Assembly: GCA_017430945.1 (NCBI GenBank)
Contig: JAFRMB010000148.1
Location: 1-8,931 of the forward strand
Source: Clostridia bacterium
Lineage (GTDB): Bacteria; Bacillota_A; Clostridia; Christensenellales; Aristaeellaceae
Length of the DNA stretch: 8,931 nt
Direction: 5' to 3'
Numbering within the stretch: the first letter of the stretch is position 1; each line of letters begins with the position of its first letter. Under the pieces are notes generated by a model. That model made no database searches. It saw only the letters and a list, made by a program, of their open reading frames with translations, and had not been told where the DNA came from. Below, piece by piece: positions 1-5,559 of the stretch. The position numbers and the translations under genes are program-made.

Positions 1-26
1 ACGACGGGTGCGAACGCATCCTGTCC

Positions 27-97
27 CCGTAGGAGCGCCATATCCAGGCGATCGAACGGTCCGGGTGACGCGGACGCCAATTATGGCGTCCCTACGG
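27..97. repeat. BIME-like paired palindrome, copy 1
   Basis: A 71-bp unit runs from CCGTAGGAGCGCCAT on the left to ATGGCGTCCCTACGG on the right. The right half is a perfect REP hairpin at 72-91 (arms GGACGCCA and TGGCGTCC, loop ATTA) followed by CTAC, which is a GTAG head when read on the minus strand. The left half has GTAG on the plus strand (29-32) and a weaker hairpin. Two inverted REPs with outward GTAG heads match the arrangement known for RAYT-associated BIMEs. The flank at 1-28 is repeated at 975-1002. Confidence 0.85.
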
Positions 98-119
98 TGG
101 GTATGAACGAACCCCGTTC

Positions 120-228
120 CCGCAGAGACGCTATGTCCAGGCGGCCGAACGGTCTCGGTGACGCGGACGCCAATCCAAACGATCGAACGGTCCGGGTGAC
201 GCGGACGCCAATTATGGCGTCCCTACGG
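120..228. repeat. Composite BIME: truncated unit plus partial unit
   Basis: A left end CCGCAGAGACGCTAT at 120-134 leads into a unit whose right hairpin is cut short after GGACGCCAAT (about 174). It is followed at once by a second partial unit (about 181-228) carrying a complete hairpin at 203-222 and a CTACGG end. The same composite junction recurs at 1159-1230: 157-228 and 1159-1230 are 72 bp each with a single mismatch. The two composites are therefore copies of one event, not independent truncations. Confidence 0.8.
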
Positions 229-250
229 TGGGTATGAATGAACCCCGTCC

Positions 251-321
251 CCGCAAGGGCGCCATATCCAGGCGATCGAACGGTCCGGGTGACGCGGACG
301 CCGATCATGGCGCCCTTACGG
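251..321. repeat. BIME-like unit touching the RAYT 3' end, with matched outer ends
   Basis: The left end CCGCAAGGGCGCCAT (251-265) and the right end ATGGCGCCCTTACGG (307-321) are reverse complements except for one G/A position. Both depart from the usual ACGCC/GGCGT sequence in a matching way. The local hairpin at about 298-315 (GGACGCC against GGCGCCC) is weakened in this copy. The TTA at 316-318 is the RAYT stop codon on the minus strand, so the element reaches into the gene's end. Confidence 0.8.
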
Positions 322-804
322 GGATGACGGAAGAAAATAATCATCCTTTTCCCACGCCGCGGGATTGTTCCGGATGTATTCGATCGTGTCCAGATAATCG
401 CGCTCTCCCCGTATGATGTGCTCATAAAACCGTGACTGCCATATCGATCGCCCGAGCGCACGGGAAACGCTCGCCTTGTAAGCCCTTACGATCTGGCTGA
501 GAGAATGCGCCGCCGTAGGGACGCCATAATTGGCGTCCGCACCGGTCCCCAGTCCCAGCATCAAATGCACGTGATTGGGCATTACGACAAAATCGATCAG
601 CTGTGACTCCGGATAATGCAGCGGTATCGATGCGATGTTTTCATACGCGGTACGTCCGACGGCATTCAACGTCATGTGCCCTTTGACCACGGCGCCGAAG
701 ATGCATTCCCGGTCATGTGTACAGATCGTCACATGATACACACCCGCAGAGCGGTAATCATAGCTTTTAAGACGTGTGGTTTTCCGATCAGGGCGCTTAT
801 CCAT
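316..804 (-). CDS. REP-associated tyrosine transposase (RAYT, Y1_Tnp / TnpA_REP family)
   Basis: This 162-residue protein belongs to the single-domain HUH transposases related to IS200/IS605 TnpA, which cut and join single-stranded REP palindromes. Visible motifs: the HUH pair in MPNHVHLM (H78, H80) and the C-terminal signature YIRNNP (143-148), whose Y143 is the likely catalytic tyrosine; Y127 and Y137 are nearby alternatives. Length is normal for the family. The ATG at 802-804 follows GAGG with 7 nt spacing. REP hairpins lie on both sides, the usual setting for a RAYT. Two oddities: residues 89-98 (ADANYGVPTA) are encoded by a REP copy lying in the variable stretch after the HUH strand, and the TAA stop lies inside the flanking BIME. 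The frame is intact, so the gene may be active. No clear promoter was seen. The family call is firm; activity is not known. Confidence 0.92.
   Translation of the reverse strand: MDKRPDRKTTRLKSYDYRSAGVYHVTICTHDRECIFGAVVKGHMTLNAVGRTAYENIASIPLHYPESQLIDFVVMPNHVHLMLGLGTGADANYGVPTAAHSLSQIVRAYKASVSRALGRSIWQSRFYEHIIRGERDYLDTIEYIRNNPAAWEKDDYFLPSSP
513..540 (-). repeat. REP palindrome inside the RAYT coding sequence
   Basis: CCGTAG at 513-518 is followed by a hairpin at 519-538 with arms GGACGCCA and TGGCGTCC. Read along the gene (minus strand) it is the standard GCGGACGCC...CCCTACGG unit, in the same sense as the RAYT. It is translated as ADANYGVPTA (residues 89-98) with no frame break. Confidence 0.9.
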
Positions 805-823
805 GATGGCACCTCGATTACGC

Positions 824-849
824 GGACGCCGATCATGGCGTCCCTACGG
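824..849. repeat. Single REP hairpin upstream of the RAYT
   Basis: The hairpin at 824-843 (GGACGCC against GGCGTCC, with one G.T pair next to the loop) is followed by CTACGG. It lies about 20 bp upstream of the RAYT start codon. No left partner is visible, so this is a solo REP rather than a pair. Confidence 0.85.
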
Positions 850-907
850 CCCCGCGACATTGCACATTCGTGCAGCCGCGGGCAGCGGCAGGTCTGTGCG
901 ATATCCC
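841..907. repeat. Direct repeat copy A of a REP-flanking linker
   Basis: Positions 841-888 recur at 1222-1269 (48 bp, one mismatch: GCGACAT against GCGTCAT), and 889-907 recurs at 1328-1346. Copy B carries 58 extra bases (1270-1327) between the two blocks. The linker itself was duplicated with its REPs, which points to segmental duplication rather than only independent REP insertion. Confidence 0.8.
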
Positions 908-908
908 A

Positions 909-977
909 CCGTAGGGACACCATTCATGGTGTCCGAACGGTCTGGATGACGCGGACGCCAATTATGGCGTCCCTACG
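909..977. repeat. BIME with two well-formed hairpins
   Basis: The left REP at 909-934 has CCGTAG then arms GGACACCA and TGGTGTCC (hairpin 915-934). The right REP hairpin at 953-972 has arms GGACGCCA and TGGCGTCC and then CTACG. This is the clearest pair in the window: both halves fold perfectly, with GTAG heads outermost. The left stem has an A-T pair where the right has G-C. Confidence 0.88.
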
Positions 978-1000
978 ACGGGTGCGAACGCATCCTGTCC

Positions 1001-1071
1001 CCGCAGAGACGCCATGTCCAGGCGGCCGAACGGTCTGGGTGACGCGGACGCCAATTATGGCGTCCCTACGG
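1001..1071. repeat. BIME-like paired palindrome
   Basis: A 71-bp unit with left end CCGCAGAGACGCCAT and right hairpin at 1046-1065 followed by CTACGG. Its upstream flank (975-1000) matches positions 1-26, so a segment of about 98 bp (1-98 and 975-1072) is duplicated with scattered differences confined mostly to the left half. Confidence 0.85.
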
Positions 1072-1099
1072 TGGGTGATCGCATGCTTCGTCCCGTACC

Positions 1100-1116
1100 G
1101 GCGACCATTGGTCGCC
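1100..1116. repeat. Hairpin of a variant REP subfamily
   Basis: Arms GGCGACCA (1100-1107) and TGGTCGCC (1109-1116) form a perfect 8-bp stem around a single T. It is preceded by CGTACC, a degenerate form of the CCGTAG head. The stem sequence differs from the main REP but the design is the same. Confidence 0.7.
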
Positions 1117-1121
1117 ACGTC

Positions 1122-1230
1122 CCGCAAGGACGCCATGTCCAGGCGGCCGAACGATCTGGGTGACGCGGACGCCTATCCAAACGATCGAACGGTCCGGGTG
1201 ACGCGGACGCCAATTATGGCGTCCCTACGG
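1122..1230. repeat. Composite BIME, second copy
   Basis: The left end CCGCAAGGACGCCAT (1122-1136) leads to a right half truncated after GGACGCCTAT, joined to a partial unit whose complete hairpin is at 1205-1224 with CTACGG after it. It matches the composite at 120-228 including the internal junction. Confidence 0.8.
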
Positions 1231-1346
1231 CCCCGCGTCATTGCACATTCGTGCAGCCGCGGGCAGCGGGCGGCGAGTCCTTCGGATCGCTCACCCTCGG
1301 TCCGGCTGGCGCCGAACGCCTATACGACAGGTCTGTGCGATATCCC
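1222..1346. repeat. Direct repeat copy B of the REP-flanking linker
   Basis: This matches 841-907 in two blocks (1222-1269 and 1328-1346), separated here by 58 bases (1270-1327) that are missing from copy A. Either copy B gained a short insertion or copy A lost it. Confidence 0.75.
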
Positions 1347-1439
1347 CCGTAGGGACACCATTCATGGTGTCCGCATCTCCGCCTCATCGCCCGCAACCAA
1401 ACGGATCGGGAACGCGGGCGCGATCATGGCACCCCTACG
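1347..1439. repeat. Degenerate BIME next to the kinase gene
   Basis: The left REP is intact: CCGTAG at 1347-1352, hairpin 1353-1372 with arms GGACACCA and TGGTGTCC. The right REP (about 1416-1439) is decayed: GGGCGCGATCATGGCACCCC and then CTACG, no longer a perfect stem. It lies about 35 bp past the stop codon of the STAS-kinase gene, in the position of a 3' end structure, but no T-tract follows. Confidence 0.65.
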
Positions 1440-1472
1440 ACGGGTGGCACCGCACTCCGTTCCGCTGTCCGG

Positions 1473-2669
1473 TCACGCCCGGCCGCCAAGGAGACGCAGG
1501 TCGTCGACGGCAAACGCCAGCTCGGTGAGCCGCTCCGTCGCGCGGCGGATCTGCGTTTTCCTGAGCTCGGTGTGGACGTCCTTCAGCTCGATCACCAGGA
1601 TCGCCAGGAAGCGCAGGTACCCGACGAGGCTGGCCCTCTGCTCCGCCTGCCGCCGCGCCTGTTCGTCCATCGGCCCGAGATAGGCCTTCAGCGCGTCGCG
1701 ATAGATGCGCTCGATGATCTCCCGGTCGATGCCGAAGAACTGCATCGCGTTGTCCGGGTCGTCCTCGTTGAAGGCGACATAGGCGGCGTACAGGCTCGCG
1801 AATTCGAACACCGGGTCGCCGGTGCAGATGTGGTCCAGGTCGATGAGCAGCATCTCGTCGCCGGAGAGCATCACGTTCTTCATCTGGATGTCCCCGTGCA
1901 CCAGGTGCAGATCCTCCGGCAGCGCCTCCAGCAGCGCGCGCAGCCTTTGGCACACGTCCGCCGGCAGAAGCGCGCCGAGCACGTCGAGATTGGCCAGGTA
2001 GATGTCGCGGGCGGACCTCAGCCGCCCCGGATCGGCGCTCAGGCCGTGCAGCGACCGGATCAGATCCGCGTAGGCCCGGATGAGGCCGTCCAGCCGCTCG
2101 GGCTCCTGAATGACGATGTCGTTGCAGTTGCGCGCGTCGATGAGCTCGTAGACCGCGCCGTACTGTTGGCCGACGCGGACGATGTCAAAGGGGATGGCGG
2201 TGGGCAGGCCGATGAGGAAGGCCTCGCGCGCGCTGCGCTGCTCGTTCTCGATCACGGGCAGCGATGCCTCGCCGTTCCGGAACACCTTGACGACCGTGTC
2301 CCCGTCGATGCGGTAGACCGTGCCGAACGCGCCCTCCCCGATGATCGGCGCTCCCTCGACAGAGAGGGTCCGGTACTTCTTTTTCACCGACAGCCGCTCG
2401 GCCAGCCCGGTGACATCGAACACGTCGTAGACATCGGAGGACGCGTTCCGCACGGACAGGCCCTCCGGGCACGCCTTGAACAGGCGTATCAGCACGCGGA
2501 TGCCGGAGCTGGAGATGTACTGCAGCCGCTCTGCGTCCAGGCACAGCGGGAGCCCGGGATAGCGGCTCAGGGCCTCTAGGATCTCCGCCTCCATGCCGGC
2601 GGCGTTCACGGAATCCATGCGCCCCTCGAGCTCACAGATCAGCCGATGGTTTTCCACATAAACGTTCAT
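1473..2669 (-). CDS. STAS domain fused to an aminoglycoside-phosphotransferase-like kinase (TIGR02172-like)
   Basis: A 398-residue cytoplasmic protein of two parts. Residues 1-100 look like a STAS domain (anti-sigma-factor antagonist fold), with YISSSGIRVL at 51-60 in the place of the DSSG motif that carries the phosphorylated serine in SpoIIAA. Residues about 105-398 are a protein-kinase-like phosphotransferase: glycine loop IGEGAFGTVYR (110-120), K128 in VVKVF, catalytic loop HGDIQMKN (258-265) with D260 and N265, and metal-binding D277 in LIDLD. The middle block GLPTAIPFDIVRVGQQYG (154-171) resembles the TIGR02172 family. The ATG at 2667-2669 is preceded by AGGAG at 8-9 nt; upstream in-frame codons are GC-rich arginine-heavy sequence and were excluded. 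A strong promoter lies at 2785-2813. The substrate is unknown; the STAS serines and a small molecule are both possible. Fusion architecture is clear, function is inferred. Confidence 0.88.
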   Translation of the reverse strand: MNVYVENHRLICELEGRMDSVNAAGMEAEILEALSRYPGLPLCLDAERLQYISSSGIRVLIRLFKACPEGLSVRNASSDVYDVFDVTGLAERLSVKKKYRTLSVEGAPIIGEGAFGTVYRIDGDTVVKVFRNGEASLPVIENEQRSAREAFLIGLPTAIPFDIVRVGQQYGAVYELIDARNCNDIVIQEPERLDGLIRAYADLIRSLHGLSADPGRLRSARDIYLANLDVLGALLPADVCQRLRALLEALPEDLHLVHGDIQMKNVMLSGDEMLLIDLDHICTGDPVFEFASLYAAYVAFNEDDPDNAMQFFGIDREIIERIYRDALKAYLGPMDEQARRQAEQRASLVGYLRFLAILVIELKDVHTELRKTQIRRATERLTELAFAVDDLRLLGGRA

Positions 2670-2744
2670 CGTATGCGCTCCTCTCTGCTTCAAACGGGAC
2701 GGTGGGGGACGGGCCCGCCGCGCCCGGGCGGCGCGAAGCGGACC

Positions 2745-2761
2745 GCTGCCGCGACGGCAGC
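2745..2761. other. Hairpin in the 5' leader of the STAS-kinase gene
   Basis: GCTGCCG (2745-2751) and CGGCAGC (2755-2761) form a perfect 7-bp stem with a 3-base loop, between the predicted transcription start (about 2778) and the start codon (2669). The leader is about 110 nt and very GC-rich. No riboswitch class is recognised. Confidence 0.4.
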
Positions 2762-2784
2762 CGCCGCGGGATCCTGCCGGCATC

Positions 2785-2813
2785 ATTTTATCACGGCGCC
2801 GGAAGCGCGTCAA
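2785..2813 (-). promoter_or_regulatory. Sigma-70-type promoter for the STAS-kinase gene
   Basis: On the minus strand, TTGACG (2808-2813) is separated by 17 bp from TAAAAT (2785-2790), with TG one base upstream of the -10 (extended -10). Five of six consensus bases match in each hexamer. The predicted start is near 2778, giving a leader of about 110 nt. Positions 2814-2973 beyond it hold nothing recognisable. Confidence 0.7.
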
Positions 2814-2973
2814 TATACGTCGGAGCCCGTCTCAAAGCAGGCGGCTGCTGTGCCGCCGCAGGGGCCGGCGGGACGGGACGGCCGCGCCTGCTGTTTCGAC
2901 AGGGCGCCGTCCAAAGAAGGCCAAAAGAAAAGGCAGTTGTGCGATGCGGTCTCGCGGAAAGGCCTTTCACGCT

Positions 2974-3165
2974 TTATATACACCCATAACGAAAGCCCAT
3001 GCCGTAGTCATCGCAACGGTCATGGGCTTTTCTTTTGCGGTCGTACAGTTTTTTGCTCTCCACCTTTTTCGTCACCGGGGAGAACGCCCAGGCGGCGCGC
3101 CGCTCGCTGTCGAGCTGCTTCCGGGCCTTTTTGCCCAGCTTTTCCTTCGGGATGAATTTCTTCAC
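2974..3165 (-). CDS. Small basic conserved hypothetical protein
   Basis: A 63-residue, Lys/Arg-rich protein starting MKKFIPKEKLGKKARKQL, with SPVTKKVESKKLYDRKRKAH in the middle and DDYGMGF near the end. From memory it resembles short uncharacterised proteins of about 60 residues found across Clostridia; no function is known for them. It has no signal peptide or membrane segment and could bind nucleic acid by charge, which is only a guess. The start is GTG at 3163-3165, preceded by a full AGGAGG with 9 nt spacing; an ATG inside that spacer is out of frame and stops after three codons. It has its own extended -10 promoter at 3237-3265, so it is a single-gene unit. The last 15 or so codons overlap a long inverted repeat (2992-3030). 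Confidence 0.8.
   Translation of the reverse strand: MKKFIPKEKLGKKARKQLDSERRAAWAFSPVTKKVESKKLYDRKRKAHDRCDDYGMGFRYGCI
2992..3030 (+). terminator. Long hairpin with T-rich tail overlapping the end of the small basic gene
   Basis: AAAGCCCATGCCGT (2992-3005) pairs with 3016-3030 (ACGG, a bulged T, then CATGGGCTTT), a 14-bp stem with a 10-base loop. On the plus strand it is followed by TCTTTT, the layout of an intrinsic terminator. It sits within the 3' coding end of the minus-strand gene. No plus-strand gene precedes it, so it may act on antisense transcription or be a coding coincidence. Confidence 0.4.
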
Positions 3166-3236
3166 GGCCTCATTCCTCCTCGTCCGCTTCTCTGTTCTGT
3201 GTGGCGGCGTCCGGCCTTCGACCGCCGCGCCAGATC

Positions 3237-3265
3237 ATTATACCACGCGCCGGACCGGATCGCAA
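3237..3265 (-). promoter_or_regulatory. Extended -10 promoter for the small basic gene
   Basis: On the minus strand, TTGCGA (3260-3265) lies 17 bp from a perfect TATAAT (3237-3242), which is preceded by TGG (extended -10). The predicted leader is about 65 nt, ending in the AGGAGG ribosome binding site. Confidence 0.75.
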
Positions 3266-3347
3266 CCGCGAGACCACGGCGTCCCGCGCCGGCGAAAGGT
3301 CCCCTCGTGCGGGGCGGCGCCGCTCTGCGCACGGAGCCGGAAATTTG

Positions 3348-3403
3348 TATACAGATCGTTCACACTTTTTTCAGGTTCATTCAAGGGAGCGGTGCGATAA
3401 TAC
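3348..3403 (+). promoter_or_regulatory. Promoter region with 11-bp-spaced direct repeats (OmpR/PhoB-family-like site)
   Basis: Four related hexamers start every 11 bp: TATACA (3348), TTCACA (3359), TTCAGG (3370) and TCAAGG (3381), each with a 5-bp spacer. A -10-like GATAAT/TAATAC lies at 3396-3403 with no good -35; the last repeat is where the -35 would be. This is the layout of promoters activated by an OmpR/PhoB-type response regulator. The hexamers diverge from one another, so the regulator cannot be named. Confidence 0.4.
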
Positions 3404-3479
3404 GATCGTCCCAAGGGGAGACACCCCGTAAAACCAAGACCGCCGCAAACGGCGTGAAGAGAAAAGGAGTTGAAAGATC

Positions 3480-3959
3480 ATGAAGCATTTTATCATGGGT
3501 ATCGCACTGGCACTGGCCCTGGTGATGGGCATCGCGGCCTTCGCAGAGACGGCTGAGCCCGCAAACGAACCCGCCCCCGCGGTAGCGGAACAGGCTGCGG
3601 CCGAGGATGCCGCCGAGGCCCCCGCCGCGGAGGAAGCGGATGACGACGCCGCGTTCCGGGAGGCGATGGAAGCCTATCGCAGCGCGAAGATGTCCGATCG
3701 CGTGGATGAACTGACCGAAGAGCTGAACGGCTATGTCGAGGCCGGCAAGATGACGCAGGAGCAGGCCGACCTGATCCTGAACCGCGTGAAGGACCGGATG
3801 GCCGTGAACAACGGCACGTGCCCGAACTGCGGGGATCAGCTCCGGAACGACGGCTCCCGGATGGGCGGCCGGAAGGGTCTGTTCGGCGGCAATGGCCTGT
3901 TCGGCGGCCGGATGAACGGCCGGATGTTCGGCGGCCGGCAGCAGTTTTCCGGCAGGTAA
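3480..3959 (+). CDS. Secreted Glu/Ala-rich and Gly-rich protein, DUF2680-like core
   Basis: A 159-residue exported protein. Residues 1-22 are a signal peptide (basic start, ALALALVMGIAA core, cleavage likely at AFA/ET). Residues 23-57 are an Ala/Glu/Asp/Pro-rich acidic spacer. Residues about 58-108 are helical, with TEELNGYVEAGKMTQEQADL, which resembles the DUF2680 pattern of a helix, TxEQAD and another helix. A CPNCG knuckle follows at 114-118, offering two cysteines only. The tail (129-159) is Gly/Arg-rich with GLFGG twice and RMFGGR once. The ATG at 3480 follows AAGGAG at about 10 nt. It is a single-gene unit with a possible regulator-driven promoter (3348-3403) and a terminator at 3993. 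Function unknown; an envelope or metal-related role would be a guess. Confidence 0.82.
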   Translation: MKHFIMGIALALALVMGIAAFAETAEPANEPAPAVAEQAAAEDAAEAPAAEEADDDAAFREAMEAYRSAKMSDRVDELTEELNGYVEAGKMTQEQADLILNRVKDRMAVNNGTCPNCGDQLRNDGSRMGGRKGLFGGNGLFGGRMNGRMFGGRQQFSGR

Positions 3960-3992
3960 CGAACGATCTGCCCCAAACCATCGATGAACACA

Positions 3993-4030
3993 GCCCGGCA
4001 GGACGCTTTGGCATCCTGCCGGGCCATTTT
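3993..4030 (+). terminator. Intrinsic terminator between convergent genes
   Basis: A perfect 11-bp stem (GCCCGGCAGGA at 3993-4003, TCCTGCCGGGC at 4014-4024) with a 10-base loop is followed by CATTTT. It lies 33 bp after the secreted-protein gene and 20 bp past the stop of the convergent MATE gene. The T-tract favours plus-strand termination; minus-strand transcripts would meet the same hairpin with a poorer tail. Confidence 0.75.
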
Positions 4031-4044
4031 GTGGACGGATGGTC

Positions 4045-5406
4045 TCAGGATCCATCCCGCTGAGGGATCCGCCGCATGAAGCGGACGGCGAAGAACAGAG
4101 CCAGCGGGAAGGACAGCACATAGGCCAGCGGCTGGGCCTCCTGTATGCCGGAGAGGCCGCGCAGCGCGGTCAGGATCAGCAGCGTCGGTATGAAGAACAG
4201 CCCGCTGCGCGCGGAAGACATCAAAGAGGCGCCCACGCGGTGTCCCGTGCTTTGATACAGCATCTCCACCGCCATGGTGAACGGCAGGAACAGTATCGTC
4301 AGCATCTGCAGGCGCAGCGCCCGGGTCCCGATCTTAATGACGCCCGGGTCGTCCCGGAACAGTGCGATCAGCCCGCCCGAGGTCAGAAGACAGGTCCCGG
4401 CCATCACGACCAGCACCGATTCGGCCATGATCACGGTCACCCTGAAGGCCTGCCTCAGCCGCGCGTACTTTTTCGCGCCGTAGTTGAAGGCGCAGACGGG
4501 CTGGAAGCCCTGCCCGATGCCCAGGCCCAGCGCGAACACGAAGAACGTGATCCGCGACACGATGCTCATCGCCGCCACGGCTTCGTCCCCGTAGACCGCG
4601 GCGCTGCCGTTGAGCAGGATGGTGGCCACGCTGTTGAGCACCTGGCGGAGCATGCTGGGCAGCCCCGTTGCCATGATGTCCGCCACGCTGCCGGGCCGCA
4701 GATCCGCCTCGCGGATCGAAAGGCGTGCCGTCGTCTTCTTCCGCGTGTACATGCTCAGCAGGACCAGGAAGGAGATGATCTGGCTGACGGCGGTCGCGAT
4801 GGCGGCGCCGGCGATGCCCAGATCCAGCGCGAACATCAATATGGGGTCCAGCGCGATGTTCAAAACGGCGCCCGCCATCAGGCCGACCATGCCCAACGAA
4901 GCCTTCCCCTCGTATCTCAGAAGGTTGTTGAGCGTATAGCCGCCCGTCATCGCCGGCGCGGCGATCAGGATATAGGTCAGGTACTGCTTCGCGTAGGGCG
5001 CGATGGTCTCCGTGCTGCCCAGCAGGCTGACGATCGGGCCGAGCAGCGGAAAGGTGACCAGCGACATCATGACGCCGATGGCAAAGGAGCAGAGGACCCC
5101 TGCCGAGGTGACCCGAGAGGCTTTGGCCTCGTCCCTTGCGCCCATCAGCCGCGCGGAGATGCTCCCGGCTCCCTGCCCGAACATGAAGCCGACGGCCTGG
5201 ATGATGGACATGTAACCGAAGATCACGCCGACGGCGCCGCTCTGGCTGGTGCCCAGGCGGCCCACGAAGGCGGTGTCGACCAGATTATAGATATTGGTCA
5301 CCAGCATGCTGAGGATCGTCGGAACGGACAGCTTTGCGATCAGCCCGACGATCGAGTCCTCCGTCATGCGCTTGTACTGAGATCCGGCACCTGTCTTGCG
5401 GTCCAT
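4045..5406 (-). CDS. MATE family multidrug efflux transporter (MepA/NorM-like)
   Basis: A 453-residue inner-membrane protein, the usual length for 12-helix MATE pumps that export cationic drugs or toxins against Na+ or H+. The N-terminal block PTILSMLVTNIYNLVDTAFV (29-48) followed by GRLG is the conserved first helix and loop of the family, and hydrophobic stretches follow regularly to the end. The second half starts near GLPSMLRQVLNSVATILLN, the counterpart of helix 7. The ATG at 5404-5406 has GGAGG about 10 nt upstream. No convincing promoter was found, although 5407-5487 is the only space for one before the repeat island. It is convergent with the secreted-protein gene. The substrate cannot be read from sequence. 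Family call firm. Confidence 0.95.
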   Translation of the reverse strand: MDRKTGAGSQYKRMTEDSIVGLIAKLSVPTILSMLVTNIYNLVDTAFVGRLGTSQSGAVGVIFGYMSIIQAVGFMFGQGAGSISARLMGARDEAKASRVTSAGVLCSFAIGVMMSLVTFPLLGPIVSLLGSTETIAPYAKQYLTYILIAAPAMTGGYTLNNLLRYEGKASLGMVGLMAGAVLNIALDPILMFALDLGIAGAAIATAVSQIISFLVLLSMYTRKKTTARLSIREADLRPGSVADIMATGLPSMLRQVLNSVATILLNGSAAVYGDEAVAAMSIVSRITFFVFALGLGIGQGFQPVCAFNYGAKKYARLRQAFRVTVIMAESVLVVMAGTCLLTSGGLIALFRDDPGVIKIGTRALRLQMLTILFLPFTMAVEMLYQSTGHRVGASLMSSARSGLFFIPTLLILTALRGLSGIQEAQPLAYVLSFPLALFFAVRFMRRIPQRDGS

Positions 5407-5487
5407 AGGGTGAAAGCCTCCGAAATATGATCCCGATTGCCGCAGGCCCTCGCAACGCCTTGCGGGTGACGGGTCAAATGTGTATCT

Positions 5488-5559
5488 GTAGGGGCGATGT
5501 CCTCATCGCCCGCAACTGAACGGTCAGGGACGCGGACGCCAATTATGGCGTCCCTACGG
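5488..5559. repeat. BIME joining two different REP subfamilies
   Basis: The left half is GTAG (5488-5491) and a hairpin with arms GGGCGATG (5492-5499) and CATCGCCC (5504-5511). The right half is the standard hairpin at 5534-5553 (GGACGCCA/TGGCGTCC) followed by CTACGG. The unit is 72 bp, the same size as units in the first island, but its left stem belongs to another sequence family. Confidence 0.82.

Noticed and set aside
81..461. Minus-strand open frame through the first REP cluster
   Set aside because: Its protein is repeat translation (IIGVRVTRTVRS) and overlaps the RAYT end in another frame.
1424..1450. Intrinsic terminator for the STAS-kinase gene
   Set aside because: Only a 5-bp stem (CACCC/GGGTG) and no T-tract; the nearby decayed BIME is the only structure.
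616..1683. Long plus-strand open frame (355 codons)
   Set aside because: It is composed largely of translated REP repeats (recurrent TRTPIMASLR) and crosses antisense to the RAYT and the kinase; no ribosome binding site or recognisable domain.
1572..2579. Plus-strand open frame opposite the STAS-kinase gene
   Set aside because: It is an antisense shadow caused by high GC; the minus-strand frame has clear kinase motifs, a ribosome binding site and a promoter.
2670..2813. Longer start for the STAS-kinase (446 residues)
   Set aside because: The extra 48 residues are Arg-rich leader sequence overlapping the predicted promoter; the ATG at 2669 has a good AGGAG and fits the STAS domain start.
4039..5430. 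Plus-strand open frame opposite the MATE gene (463 codons)
   Set aside because: Gln/Arg/His-rich shadow of a strongly recognisable membrane transporter on the minus strand.
5407..5487. Promoter of the MATE gene (TTGACC, or TTGCGA with GATCAT)
   Set aside because: TTGACC has no -10 at the right distance, and the second pair would start transcription at the ribosome binding site.
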